From assembly GCA_964446585.1 (NCBI GenBank), contig CAYUPI010000097.1, positions 1-14,883 of the forward strand: a stretch of DNA of 14,883 bases, written 5' to 3'. This document shows, piece by piece, positions 1 to 7,251 of this stretch (position 1 is the stretch's first letter; each line of letters begins with the position of its first letter). This DNA comes from CAYUPI01 sp964446585 (GTDB taxonomy: Bacteria; Verrucomicrobiota; Verrucomicrobiia; Limisphaerales; UBA8199). Under the pieces are notes generated by a model. The model was not told the DNA's origin. It worked only from the letters and a program-made list of their open reading frames with translations, and did not search any database. The position numbers and the translations under genes are program-made.

Positions 1-75
1 ACCAAGAGTGCGGATGAGATTCTAAAAAATCTAGAACGCTTCGCCGCGGAAACGGCAGCAATTGAAAAACAATAA
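1..75 (+). CDS. 3' end of an unidentified gene (partial)
   Basis: The first 24 codons are open in frame 1 and end in TAA at 73-75. The visible tail is charged and helix-forming (it includes ADEILKNLERFAAETAAIEKQ without its first residue), as at the C-terminus of many soluble proteins. The start lies outside the window. The gene converges on the minus-strand gene that ends at 104, leaving a 28-base gap with no recognisable terminator. Too little is visible to name a family. Confidence 0.5.
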   Translation, partial: TKSADEILKNLERFAAETAAIEKQ

Positions 76-103
76 TTATACAAGAAATCAATGACTCAGG
101 AGA

Positions 104-565
104 CTAGTCGTCCGGCGCCACCAGCGTTACCTCCCGCGACCACTGGGAAGTTTCGACCACTTTGCCGTTTTCCAGGGCCTTCCGAGACGCGAAAGCCGTA
201 GCGGTGCCAGTCACGAAGCTGGCATTCCCTTGAACCGCGTGGACCGTGACGAGCGGCGCAACACTTTCAACGCCACAAGCCACCGTCAGGATACCTGTCC
301 CGACCGCGCCGGTGCTCCCCTGAGTCACCGTCACCTCGATCTGCTCGGTCATGCCTCGCTCGCACGGTGGGCCGGGCTCCGTCACGATTGTCAGTTCTAT
401 GGCCCGAGCGTTTTGGCTCAGTTGCGCCTGCGGCGCAAACGCCTTGGGTCTTTCGTAAGTGTCCACGGTAACGGCGGCAAAACTGCCCCGGACGAGCAGG
501 AGTGAACCGAGCGCCGCGAGCATCGCAATGCGGCAGGTTTGATTCGTCATCCACTTTGTTTTCAT
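104..565 (-). CDS. Small secreted protein of unknown function
   Basis: This 153-residue protein starts with a typical Sec signal peptide: a basic N-terminus (MKTKWMTNQTCR), a hydrophobic core (about residues 13-26) and a likely cleavage site after SFA at residue 30. The mature part of about 123 residues is rich in Val, Thr and Gly, which suggests a beta-sandwich domain. It has two cysteines (Cys68, Cys97) that could form a disulfide outside the cytoplasm. ATG at 565 is preferred because a GAAAG-type ribosome site sits a few bases upstream and because it gives a complete signal peptide; an in-frame ATG at 550 is possible. I do not recognise the family. The gene stands alone on the minus strand, divergent from the gene at 863. 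Confidence 0.7.
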   Translation of the reverse strand: MKTKWMTNQTCRIAMLAALGSLLLVRGSFAAVTVDTYERPKAFAPQAQLSQNARAIELTIVTEPGPPCERGMTEQIEVTVTQGSTGAVGTGILTVACGVESVAPLVTVHAVQGNASFVTGTATAFASRKALENGKVVETSQWSREVTLVAPDD

Positions 566-862
566 GGTCTTTCAGCCTGGTTGATCAATGCAAGGGTCTG
601 TACGTACAAACAAGATTTCAGGACGATTGGAAACATGAGGCAGCGGTCCGTGCGAGCCCTGTGCCCACTGTCCCGCAGCCTGCCCCAGACGGGACCGCCG
701 TTGCTTACAATTGTTTCGCATGTATGTAATTGTCGCCGTACCTGGGATCTGACATAGTGGCGCTCAGCAACACGGGCCGCGAGGGGACCAGCGGGCCGGG
801 CTCCCTCGCAAGCGGCGCGTGAATCCAAAATCGATGTGGAAGGACTCAACTGAAGGAAATCC
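566..862. other. Intergenic region between divergent genes
   Basis: This 297-base stretch separates a leftward gene (starting at 565) from a rightward gene (starting at 863) and must hold both promoters. It contains a perfect 10-base palindrome, TGTACGTACA, at 599-608, about 35 bases upstream of the leftward start, which could be a regulator site. ACAATT (707-712) and AATTGT (728-733) form a weak inverted repeat. I see no convincing coding sequence; a long antisense frame crossing it runs through the next gene and looks like chance. Confidence 0.5.
730..758 (+). promoter_or_regulatory. Possible sigma-70-like promoter for the gene at 863
   Basis: TTGTCG (730-735) and CATAGT (753-758) are separated by 17 bases. 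Each matches the -35 or -10 consensus at 4 of 6 positions. The site lies about 100 bases upstream of the start codon. It is a weak match by eye only. Confidence 0.25.
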
Positions 863-1879
863 ATGAAAAACAGCGCTGTGATAATTCTGCTGGCCGCTGC
901 GGTGGCATTCGGCGGCCTGTATCTCCGCGAACATTCAAAGACCCGCGAGGCCGGCGCCACCGCGGCGGCGTTGCAGGAGAAAGTGTCCGAGCTGGAGGCA
1001 CGGCTGTCGCAACAAGAGAGCCGCGCGGCCGGCCTGCAAACGCGCTTGCGCGATACCCGCGACCGGGTGGTGGCGAGAGCGGACGAAGTCACCCAACTGC
1101 GGCAGGTCATCACCAACCGTGCGCAGGCAGACGCTACGAACAAAAATCCCATGGCCGAGATGTTCAAAGGCGTGGGCGAGATGATGAAGAATCCGGAAAC
1201 GAAGGAGATGATCAAGAACCAGCAAAAGGCGGCCCTGAATGGAATCATCGATAAGAGCTATGGCGCTTTTTTTGCGCAATTGGGCCTGACGCCAGAACAG
1301 TCTGCCGCCTTGAAAGACTTGATCCTCAACAAGGGACTGGTCGATGCCGGGACTGGGATGTCGCTCATTTCGGAAGACATGGACGCTACCAACCGCGCGC
1401 AAGTCCTGGAACAAACCAAAAATGAAAAGGAAGCCATTGACGAGCAGATCAAACAAATGCTGGGCGAGGACAATTTCAAGCAGTTCCAGAGTTACGAAAA
1501 ATCCGTGCCGGAACGGATGACAGTCGGGATGTTCCGCGACCAACAGGCGGCGGGAACTGCTGCGCTAACTCCCGACCAGGAAGCGCAGTTGGTCCAGTTA
1601 ATGGGCGACGAACGACAAAGCTTCAAGTTCACTACGGACCTGTCCGATCAATCCAGACTTACGGGCGACTTGGCCGGCAATCTGACTGAGGAGAAGGTAA
1701 GCCAATATCTGCAGGAACAGGAACAGCTTCACCAGCGCTACCTGAGCCGTGCGCAAACTGTCCTTTCGACCGACCAGATTGGTTCATTCGACAAGTTCCT
1801 TTCGGCACAGCGCCAGATGCAAAAATTGGGCCTCCAAATGGCCTCGAAAATGTTCGCGCCTAGGCAGGGGGCCAAATGA
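863..1879 (+). CDS. Membrane-anchored coiled-coil protein with LTxxQ-like motifs
   Basis: This 338-residue protein has one N-terminal hydrophobic segment (about residues 5-20), probably an uncleaved anchor. A charged heptad-rich stretch follows (about 28-85) and should form a coiled coil. The rest is helical and carries three similar motifs: LTPEQ at 142-146, LTPDQ at 235-239 and LSTDQ at 301-305. LTxxQ motifs are typical of the Spy/CpxP group of periplasmic chaperone-like proteins, but this protein is much longer and overall similarity is not established. A Met-rich segment (about 97-109) separates coiled coil and helical domain. ATG at 863 has a good ribosome site (AAGGA, 853-857). It probably sits in the periplasm, tethered to the inner membrane. 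The dprA gene follows after 44 bases. Function is unknown. Confidence 0.8.
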   Translation: MKNSAVIILLAAAVAFGGLYLREHSKTREAGATAAALQEKVSELEARLSQQESRAAGLQTRLRDTRDRVVARADEVTQLRQVITNRAQADATNKNPMAEMFKGVGEMMKNPETKEMIKNQQKAALNGIIDKSYGAFFAQLGLTPEQSAALKDLILNKGLVDAGTGMSLISEDMDATNRAQVLEQTKNEKEAIDEQIKQMLGEDNFKQFQSYEKSVPERMTVGMFRDQQAAGTAALTPDQEAQLVQLMGDERQSFKFTTDLSDQSRLTGDLAGNLTEEKVSQYLQEQEQLHQRYLSRAQTVLSTDQIGSFDKFLSAQRQMQKLGLQMASKMFAPRQGAK

Positions 1880-1923
1880 AAATTAGCCTTTAGCCTTCAG
1901 CATTCAGTCATTATGGTTGCGCC

Positions 1924-3030
1924 ATGGATTCCCGCGAAGCGCTGGTGGCGTTGAACCTGATCGAGCACGTCGGCCCGATTCGCGTCCGGCAGTTGCTCGA
2001 ACATTTTGGTGAAGCGCCGGCCATCCTGCGCGCGTCCAAACAGCAACTGCTCCAGGCAAGGAACATCGGCGAGGAAACCGCCGAAGCGATTGCAAACTGG
2101 GAGAAGAACGTCGATCTCGGCGCCGAACTGAAGCGCATCGCTGAGTTCGGCTGCGGGATTGTGACTCAGGAGGATACAGAATATCCGGAATTACTGAGGC
2201 AAATTTATGATCCGCCCATCGTTTTGTACGTCAAAGGCGACCTGCTGACTAAGGACAAGAACGCCGTCGCCATGGTGGGCTCGCGCCTGACGACCCATTA
2301 CGGCAACGAAGCCGCCCGCAAACTGGCGTACCAACTTTCTTACGTCGGTGTCACCGTCGTCAGCGGCGGCGCGCGCGGGATCGATTCGGCCGCGCACCAG
2401 GGCGCTCTCAGCGCCAGGGGTCGCACGATTGCCGTGCTGGGTACGGGCATTAACCTGGTCACGCCCTCGGAGAACGCTGAGCTGTTCGAGCGCATTGCGG
2501 CCAATGGCGCGCTCATTACCCAGTTTCCTTTCAACCGCCCACCGGACAAGCAATCCTTCCCCATTCGCAACCGTATCGTTGCCGGCATGACGTTGGGCAC
2601 GGTGGTGGTGGAAGCCAACCTGACCAGCGGCGCGCTCATCACGGCCAATTTCGCCGTCGAATATGGCCGGCAAGTGTTCGCCGTGCCTGGCCGGATCGAC
2701 TCACCGCGCAGCAAAGGCTGCCATGAACTTATCAAGAAGGGCGCAAAGCTCTGTGAAAGCGCCGAAGATATCCTGAGCGAATTCGAATACTTGTTTCCCG
2801 CGAGCAACCGCCCCGCCACCCCGAACGAAACCGGTGTCCTGCCGGCGATTGAACTCTCAGAAAACGAAAAGAAAGTGTTTGATGCGCTCGACCACGAGGA
2901 AAGAAACATCGATGAGGTGATCCGCCACAGTGGTTTGCCGAGCTCGGCTGTTTCCGTGGCGCTGCTGGGTCTGGAAATGAAGCGACTTATCCGCCAGTTG
3001 CCGGGAAAGATATTCGTGAAAAATACTTGA
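1924..3030 (+). CDS. dprA: DNA-processing protein DprA (Smf family)
   Basis: DprA binds incoming single-stranded DNA during natural transformation and loads RecA on it. The 368-residue length is normal for the family. An N-terminal helix-hairpin-helix/SAM-like region (about 1-60) is followed by the Rossmann-like domain with VGSR (118-121), SGGARGID (147-154), FPIRNRIVAGM (212-222) and GALITA (236-241). A C-terminal winged-helix domain, as in many DprA proteins, covers about 310-368. Two positions differ from the usual pattern: SGGARGID instead of SGLARGID, and EANLTSGALITA where an Arg commonly precedes SG. No Shine-Dalgarno sequence is visible; the ATG at 1924 fits the family N-terminus. No other competence gene is nearby, so context adds nothing about transformability. 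Confidence 0.93.
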   Translation: MDSREALVALNLIEHVGPIRVRQLLEHFGEAPAILRASKQQLLQARNIGEETAEAIANWEKNVDLGAELKRIAEFGCGIVTQEDTEYPELLRQIYDPPIVLYVKGDLLTKDKNAVAMVGSRLTTHYGNEAARKLAYQLSYVGVTVVSGGARGIDSAAHQGALSARGRTIAVLGTGINLVTPSENAELFERIAANGALITQFPFNRPPDKQSFPIRNRIVAGMTLGTVVVEANLTSGALITANFAVEYGRQVFAVPGRIDSPRSKGCHELIKKGAKLCESAEDILSEFEYLFPASNRPATPNETGVLPAIELSENEKKVFDALDHEERNIDEVIRHSGLPSSAVSVALLGLEMKRLIRQLPGKIFVKNT

Positions 3031-3072
3031 AGCCCGGCCCTCGCAGCCGCCCGGCCTTTCCGACGAAATAGT

Positions 3073-5436
3073 ATGGACCCGACCCACATCTCCCGGCGCG
3101 GCTTTGTCAAAGGCGCCTCGGCGACGGCCGGCGGGTTGACGCTGGGAGCGCTGCCTTGGCCATTGTTCGGGAGACCGATCAATGAGTCTTCCCGCCTGTC
3201 TGAAGCCGACCTGCCCAAGGGCAAGGCACCCCTGCCGGTACCGCTTCCACACTTTCCGGATCGGCTGCACGCATTTGTCTGGCGTAACTGGCCAATGGTG
3301 CCAATCGAGCGCATGGCTAAGGTGGTCGGAGCCAGGCGAGTGGACATTGTGCGCATGGGACGCGCCATGGGATTGGGCGCGCCGCCGCGCATCAGCCGTG
3401 ACCAACGCGCCCGTTCCTATCTCACCGTCATCCGGCGCAACTGGCATTTGCTGCCCTACGAACAGTTGCTCGAACTGCTCGGCTGGACCGCAGAAAAACT
3501 TGCCTACACTTTGCGCGAAGATGATTTCCTGTTCGTCAAGCTCGGCAGCCTGAAACCCAATTGCGAACCGTTGCGCTACAGGGCTCCTGACCAGGGTGTC
3601 CTTCAACAGGAAAGGGAGATTGCGCAGATACTTCGCGAAGAATTTCCCGAGGGCGTGGACGCAACGAGCGAGCCGCTTTTCGGTTTTATCCAGCGTCTAT
3701 CACGGAAGGTCGCAGCGCCAGTCCAACCGACCCCCTTCGGCCAATTGAAATTCTGCTACTCCTATTTTGCTCTCTACGGCGATCCTTTGCTGGAGCAGGA
3801 GGCAGAGCCGTATCCGGAAGGATACCTGGCCCGTCTGGCCCAGGCCGGAGTCACCGGGGTCTGGTTGCAGGCAGTGCTGTATAAGCTCGCCCGGTTTCCC
3901 TGGGATCCCGAGAGGAGTGCACAATTTCAGACTCGGCTGAAAAACCTGCGTTCGCTGGTCGCTCGGGCGCAGAAGCATGGCATTCGCGTTTTTCTGTATC
4001 TCAACGAACCGCGGGCCATGCCGCTGCGCTTCTTCGAGGCCAGGCCCCATTTCAAAGGCGTGGTCGAAGGCGATCACGCGACCATGTGCACGTCCCTTCC
4101 GGAAGTGCAGCGATACCTATCGGATTCGGTGGCGGGAATTTGCCGCGCCGTGCCCGGCCTCGGCGGCTTCTTCACTATCACCGCCTCCGAAAACCTGACA
4201 AATTGCTGGTCGCATAACCAGGGCGCAAAATGTCCACGGTGCGGCTCCCGAGCACCGGCGGAGGTCATCGCCGAAGTCAATCGCTTCGTTTGGGAGGGGG
4301 TCCAACAGTCAGGTGCGTCAGCCCAACTCCTGGCCTGGGACTGGGGCTGGGACGATTCCTGGGCCGCAGAAGTGATTCGGCGGTTGCCCGACGGAGTCGC
4401 GCTCATGAGCGTCAGCGAATGGCGGCTGCCGCTGGAGCGGGGCGGGATCAAGACCGAGGTCGGCGAGTATTCCATTTCCGCTGTTGGACCCGGGCCCCGG
4501 GCCAAACGCCACTGGCAACTGGCCCGCGAGCGCGGATTGAAGATTGTCGCGAAGATTCAGGCCGGCAATACCTGGGAACTTTCCGCCGTGCCTTACATAC
4601 CCGCGCTTGAGAACGTAGCTCGTCATGCCGAGAACCTCCGCGCTGTCGGCGTGGATGGCCTGATGTTGGGCTGGACGCTCGGTGGCTATCCATCGCCAAA
4701 TCTGGAAGTGGTTTCAGAGACTCTGGCCGGCGCTTCGGCCGCGACGGCCCTTCAGCGCGTGGCCGAGCGCCGCTTTGGTTCGCCGCTAGCGCCGGCAGTC
4801 GTGGCCGCGTGGCGCGCGTTCAGTGCCGCTTTCAGCGAGTTTCCCTTCCACGTCGGCGTGCTCTATTCCGGACCGCAGCAGCTCGGACCGGCCAATCTGC
4901 TGTGGAGCGAACCGACGCGCTATCACGCCACCATGGTCGGGTTCCCGTACGATGACCTCGATGCCTGGCGCGCGGTTTATCAGCCGGAGACCTTCATCCA
5001 ACAGTTCGAGCGGGTGGCGGACGGATTCGACGCTGCCCTCGACAGCCTCCGGCGCTCCGCCGCCGCCACCGCCGGGCCCATCGCGCCCGCGCACCGCGCT
5101 GCTTTCGACGACGAATGCCGCGTGGCTGAGGCCGCTGCGATTCATTTTCGCAGCGTCGCAAACCAGTCGCGCTTCCTGCTCGCCCGGCGCGCTGTCACTG
5201 CGGCGCAATCGGCCAATGAAGCTGCGCCTCACATCGCTACTCTCGAAAAGCTAATCAAAGCACAGCTAAGCCTGGCACGCAGGTTGTACCGCATCCAAGC
5301 GCGCGATTCTCGCATCGGCTTCGAAGCCTCCAACCAGTATTACTACGTCCCCATCGACTTGCTCGAGAAAATGCTCAACTGCCGCGACCTTCTCGCGCGC
5401 TGGTTATCGCAGCTTCGTGTGTCATTCCACCGCTAG
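3073..5436 (+). CDS. Tat-exported glycoside-hydrolase-like TIM-barrel protein
   Basis: This 787-residue protein begins with a twin-arginine signal (SRRGFVK, residues 7-13, then a hydrophobic segment to about 33), so it is probably exported folded. Residues about 65-155 hold two similar helical units, each opening with an RNW motif (71-73 and 122-124) followed by a hydrophobic helix and an Arg-rich end, an internal duplication. Residues about 225-545 look like a TIM barrel of the GH20/GH67-like type, with GVWLQ (262-266), GIRVFLYLNEP (303-313), FFTITASEN (366-374) and a Cys cluster C378, C387, C390. Glu373 is a candidate catalytic residue by position only. The C-terminal part (about 640-787) is helical. 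A role in polysaccharide breakdown in the periplasm is inferred; substrate and exact family are unknown. The start follows dprA by 42 bases and lacks a clear ribosome site. Confidence 0.75.
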   Translation: MDPTHISRRGFVKGASATAGGLTLGALPWPLFGRPINESSRLSEADLPKGKAPLPVPLPHFPDRLHAFVWRNWPMVPIERMAKVVGARRVDIVRMGRAMGLGAPPRISRDQRARSYLTVIRRNWHLLPYEQLLELLGWTAEKLAYTLREDDFLFVKLGSLKPNCEPLRYRAPDQGVLQQEREIAQILREEFPEGVDATSEPLFGFIQRLSRKVAAPVQPTPFGQLKFCYSYFALYGDPLLEQEAEPYPEGYLARLAQAGVTGVWLQAVLYKLARFPWDPERSAQFQTRLKNLRSLVARAQKHGIRVFLYLNEPRAMPLRFFEARPHFKGVVEGDHATMCTSLPEVQRYLSDSVAGICRAVPGLGGFFTITASENLTNCWSHNQGAKCPRCGSRAPAEVIAEVNRFVWEGVQQSGASAQLLAWDWGWDDSWAAEVIRRLPDGVALMSVSEWRLPLERGGIKTEVGEYSISAVGPGPRAKRHWQLARERGLKIVAKIQAGNTWELSAVPYIPALENVARHAENLRAVGVDGLMLGWTLGGYPSPNLEVVSETLAGASAATALQRVAERRFGSPLAPAVVAAWRAFSAAFSEFPFHVGVLYSGPQQLGPANLLWSEPTRYHATMVGFPYDDLDAWRAVYQPETFIQQFERVADGFDAALDSLRRSAAATAGPIAPAHRAAFDDECRVAEAAAIHFRSVANQSRFLLARRAVTAAQSANEAAPHIATLEKLIKAQLSLARRLYRIQARDSRIGFEASNQYYYVPIDLLEKMLNCRDLLARWLSQLRVSFHR

Positions 5437-5483
5437 TTGAATGTCAAGATCCACTCCGTTCATTTTTTGGCCAGGGATTCCAG

Positions 5484-5515
5484 TTGACATTCCGGCGTGC
5501 AGAGGCACGTTATTG
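5484..5515 (+). promoter_or_regulatory. Possible promoter for the small secreted Cys-motif protein
   Basis: A perfect -35 hexamer TTGACA lies at 5484-5489 in the gap before the gene at 5552. The matching -10 is poor (AT-rich TTATTG at 5510-5515 is 20 bases away), so only the -35 half is convincing. The 115-base gap and the separate ribosome site agree with independent transcription of the small gene. Confidence 0.25.
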
Positions 5516-5551
5516 ACGAAGTCACACCGTAAAACCAAAAACAGGAAAGCT

Positions 5552-5884
5552 ATGAAGAAAACGTTTGCAGCAATCGCTGTCCTCGCAGGCTTGGTTCTGG
5601 CCTATACCGCCAGTACCGCGTTTGCGGACGACAAAGAAGTAACGGTCACTGGCAACGCCAAGTGCGGTTATTGCTCGCTCCACGAGGGGACCGCCTGCAA
5701 CACGGTGATCCAGACTGAGAAAGATGGAAAAACCGTGAAATACTACGTCGTGGACAACGACAACAGCAAGAAGCTGGAGAAGCTCGCCCATAGCGGGAAG
5801 AAAATCACGGCCACCGGCACGGTTAAGGAAGTCGATGGCAAACAGCAACTGACGGTCACCAAATTCGAGGTGGTCAAGGGTTAG
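5552..5884 (+). CDS. Small secreted protein with a C-x2-C-x7-C motif (DUF6370-like)
   Basis: The likely product has 110 residues: a clear Sec signal peptide (MKKTFAAIAVLAGLVLAYTA, cleavage after AFA at residue 25) and a mature domain of about 85 residues. The frame stays open upstream to 5441, but the ATG at 5552 is preferred because AGGAAA stands at 5543-5548 and the signal peptide begins there. The mature part has GNAKCGYC (Cys38, Cys41) and ACNTVIQ (Cys49), then beta-rich sequence with TATGTVKEVDGKQQLTV, resembling a small OB-like fold. I recall similar secreted proteins with the KC-x2-C...C-x-NVIQ pattern in Bacteroidota, Planctomycetota and Verrucomicrobiota (DUF6370-like). The cysteines could bind metal or be redox active. 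No function can be given. A strong terminator follows 24 bases after the stop. Confidence 0.8.
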   Translation: MKKTFAAIAVLAGLVLAYTASTAFADDKEVTVTGNAKCGYCSLHEGTACNTVIQTEKDGKTVKYYVVDNDNSKKLEKLAHSGKKITATGTVKEVDGKQQLTVTKFEVVKG

Positions 5885-5907
5885 CCGCGAAGACTTGCGT
5901 TTCGCAC

Positions 5908-5950
5908 CGCCTGTGACTCGGGCTGGACAGCCCGGCACAGGCGTTTTTTT
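5908..5950 (+). terminator. Strong intrinsic terminator
   Basis: CGCCTGTG (5908-5915) pairs with CACAGGCG (5936-5943); inside it, CGGGCT (5919-5924) pairs with AGCCCG (5929-5934) around a 4-base loop. Seven T residues follow directly (5944-5950). It lies 24 bases after the stop of the small secreted protein gene and should end transcription of that gene. Confidence 0.88.
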
Positions 5951-6055
5951 GATCCAGTGGAATTGTCCGCGGCGGCGGGGGCAGGCAGACTTTCGTTTGC
6001 CACATTGGAGATTTGAAAGAGACCGGTTACGTACGCATGTCGGAAGCCCCTCTCC

Positions 6056-6146
6056 CTGTAGGAGCCGACGTGAGGAGGCTCTGATCAAAGAATCCAAAAT
6101 CTAAAATGCAAAATTGATCAGAGCCTCCTCACGTCGGCTCCTACAG
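6056..6146. repeat. Perfect 33-bp inverted repeat with 25-bp spacer (REPIN/MITE-like)
   Basis: The arm 6056-6088 (beginning CTGTAGGAGCCGACGTGAGG) is exactly the reverse complement of 6114-6146; I checked all 33 positions. The 25-base spacer is A-rich and made of loose 7-base units (AAAATCT, AAAATGC). The element lies between a terminator and the YceI gene and carries no gene. Two head-to-head copies of a short GC-rich unit form the typical layout of a REP doublet (REPIN) or a very short MITE. From memory, the TAGGAGCCGACGTGAGGAGG unit is abundant in Verrucomicrobiota genomes; this was not checked. The transcript would form a very stable hairpin. Confidence 0.9.
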
Positions 6147-6164
6147 TTTTGAGGCACGTTAAGA

Positions 6165-6186
6165 GGTTGCCAAGGGATTGGTAACC
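6165..6186. promoter_or_regulatory. Imperfect palindrome upstream of the YceI gene
   Basis: GGTTGCCA (6165-6172) and TGGTAACC (6179-6186) are inverted with one mismatch around a 6-base spacer, 30-50 bases before the YceI start. The size and place fit a repressor site, but TTGCCA (6167-6172) can also be read as a weak -35 element. No regulator gene is nearby. Confidence 0.3.
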
Positions 6187-6215
6187 GCGTAACCTCAGGC
6201 TTCACGAAACCAAAT

Positions 6216-6914
6216 ATGACAGACAAATCGTTCGCTCCAATCTCCGGAAACCGAGCCATTGCCAGAGGGTCCTTCATCGCTTCACTCATTGTCACGGCCG
6301 CTGCCTGCGTGCTGACGAGTTGTTCCGACCCGGCCGACAAGGTTCAGAAGACAACCGCCTCCGACGCCAAGAAAACGGCTGCGGCCCCGGCAGCCGCAGC
6401 GAAGGAATACTCAATTCGCGCCGCTTCCAAGATAGGTTTTGTCGGCTCGAAAGTGACCCGCAGCCACAATGGAGGCTTTACGAATTTTGCCGGGAAGATC
6501 CTCGTCACCAACGGCAAGATCGCAGGCTCGCCGGAGATCAAGATTTCCACCCAGTCGCTCTGGGCGGATGACCGGCGGCTGACGGGCCACTTGAAGAGCA
6601 AGGACTTTTTTGATGTGGCGCATTTTCCTGTGGCGACGTTCACAGTAACGAGCATCGACTCGGAAGGCTCACAGCAGAAAGTCACCGGCAACCTCGATCT
6701 GCATGGCGTGACCAAGAGCATTTCTTTTCCCGCGGATATCAAGATTGCGGACGATGCCGTGGCGGTGAAGGCCGACTTCGCAATCAATCGCCGCGATTTT
6801 AACATCAACTATCCCGGCATGCCCAACGATCTGATCCGCGACAACGTAGTCATCAAACTCGATATTCAAGCGACGCCCGGCCCGCCCCAGCCGGAAGATC
6901 AGCTTGTGAATTAG
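6216..6914 (+). CDS. YceI-family lipoprotein
   Basis: YceI proteins form a lipocalin-like barrel that binds isoprenoid or other long lipid chains in the periplasm. This protein of 232 residues has a long N-terminus, a hydrophobic segment (about 20-33) and a lipobox LTSC (33-36), so Cys36 should be lipidated. An Ala/Lys-rich linker (about 41-63) leads to the YceI domain (about 64-218), with the usual features: IGFVGSKVTRSHNGGFTNFA at 73-92, the RRLTGHLKSKDFFDVAHFP segment (about 120-138), the GNLDLHGVTKSISFP segment and a closing NRRDFNINYPG-type strand. The start has no visible Shine-Dalgarno sequence; MTDKSF at 6216 is the only good choice before the hydrophobic segment. It is isolated between two repeat elements, so its ligand cannot be guessed from context. 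Confidence 0.9.
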   Translation: MTDKSFAPISGNRAIARGSFIASLIVTAAACVLTSCSDPADKVQKTTASDAKKTAAAPAAAAKEYSIRAASKIGFVGSKVTRSHNGGFTNFAGKILVTNGKIAGSPEIKISTQSLWADDRRLTGHLKSKDFFDVAHFPVATFTVTSIDSEGSQQKVTGNLDLHGVTKSISFPADIKIADDAVAVKADFAINRRDFNINYPGMPNDLIRDNVVIKLDIQATPGPPQPEDQLVN

Positions 6915-7251
6915 TCGGCGCGCCGAATTGCCATAGCCGAGATTGTTATTTCCTTGCGCAGATTTTCCAGCCAGCAATCTGCAGGTGCGGGGTGCCATTC
7001 TGGGAGATGCGTCGTTCTTCGTGGAACGTTTGGAGTGCGACCGGCTTGCCGGCGCTATCGAACGGCCGGGGGCGCACAAAAGCGGGAGCAAGCTCCCCGC
7101 ACTCCAAACGCTTCGCGCGGTTCGGCTCCGTGCCTCACAGGCCTGAGGATTCCGCAATGCCGCGCGCTCTATCTTCGCAGATTCTGAGGCTGACGTTCTC
7201 GGGCGAATCGTTCTTGCGAACGGACAAGAGTCTCTGGAGTCTGGGCGAGCA
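6915..7251. other. Intergenic region carrying palindromes
   Basis: This 337-base gap between the YceI gene and the glycosyltransferase gene opens with a perfect 12-base palindrome, TCGGCGCGCCGA (6915-6926), directly after the YceI stop; it has no T-run, so it is not a classical terminator. The centre is occupied by the folded element at 7027-7110. Several overlapping open frames cross the area but they run through the repeat and have no ribosome site, so I do not call a gene. Confidence 0.5.
7027..7110. repeat. Folded palindromic repeat with outer stem and two inner hairpins
   Basis: CGTTTGGAGTGCG (7027-7039) is the exact reverse complement of 7098-7110. Between them, CCGGC-TT-GCCGG (7041-7052) and GGGAGC-AA-GCTCCC (7084-7097) form two inner hairpins, giving a branched, cloverleaf-like outline. 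No open frame is supported. From memory, TTTGGAGTGCG/CGCACTCCAAA ends occur as a dispersed repeat in Verrucomicrobiota; this was not checked. It may be a REP-type element or a non-coding structured RNA of unknown role. Confidence 0.75.

Noticed and set aside
562..1248. Long minus-strand open frame (228 codons) across the intergenic region and the 863 gene
   Set aside because: It is antisense to a well-supported gene with a good ribosome site, and its composition (Ser, Arg and Cys runs) looks like a shadow frame.
2340..3606. Large minus-strand frames opposite dprA and the start of the Tat protein
   Set aside because: They are antisense to dprA, which has clear family motifs, and have low-complexity Arg/Ser-rich translations.
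5441..5551. N-terminal extension of the small secreted protein
   Set aside because: The Sec signal peptide and ribosome site place the start at 5552; the extension has no protein-like features.
6056..6146. CRISPR or terminator reading of the perfect inverted repeat
   Set aside because: There are only two arms, in opposite orientation, with no spaced direct repeats and no T-run after the stem.
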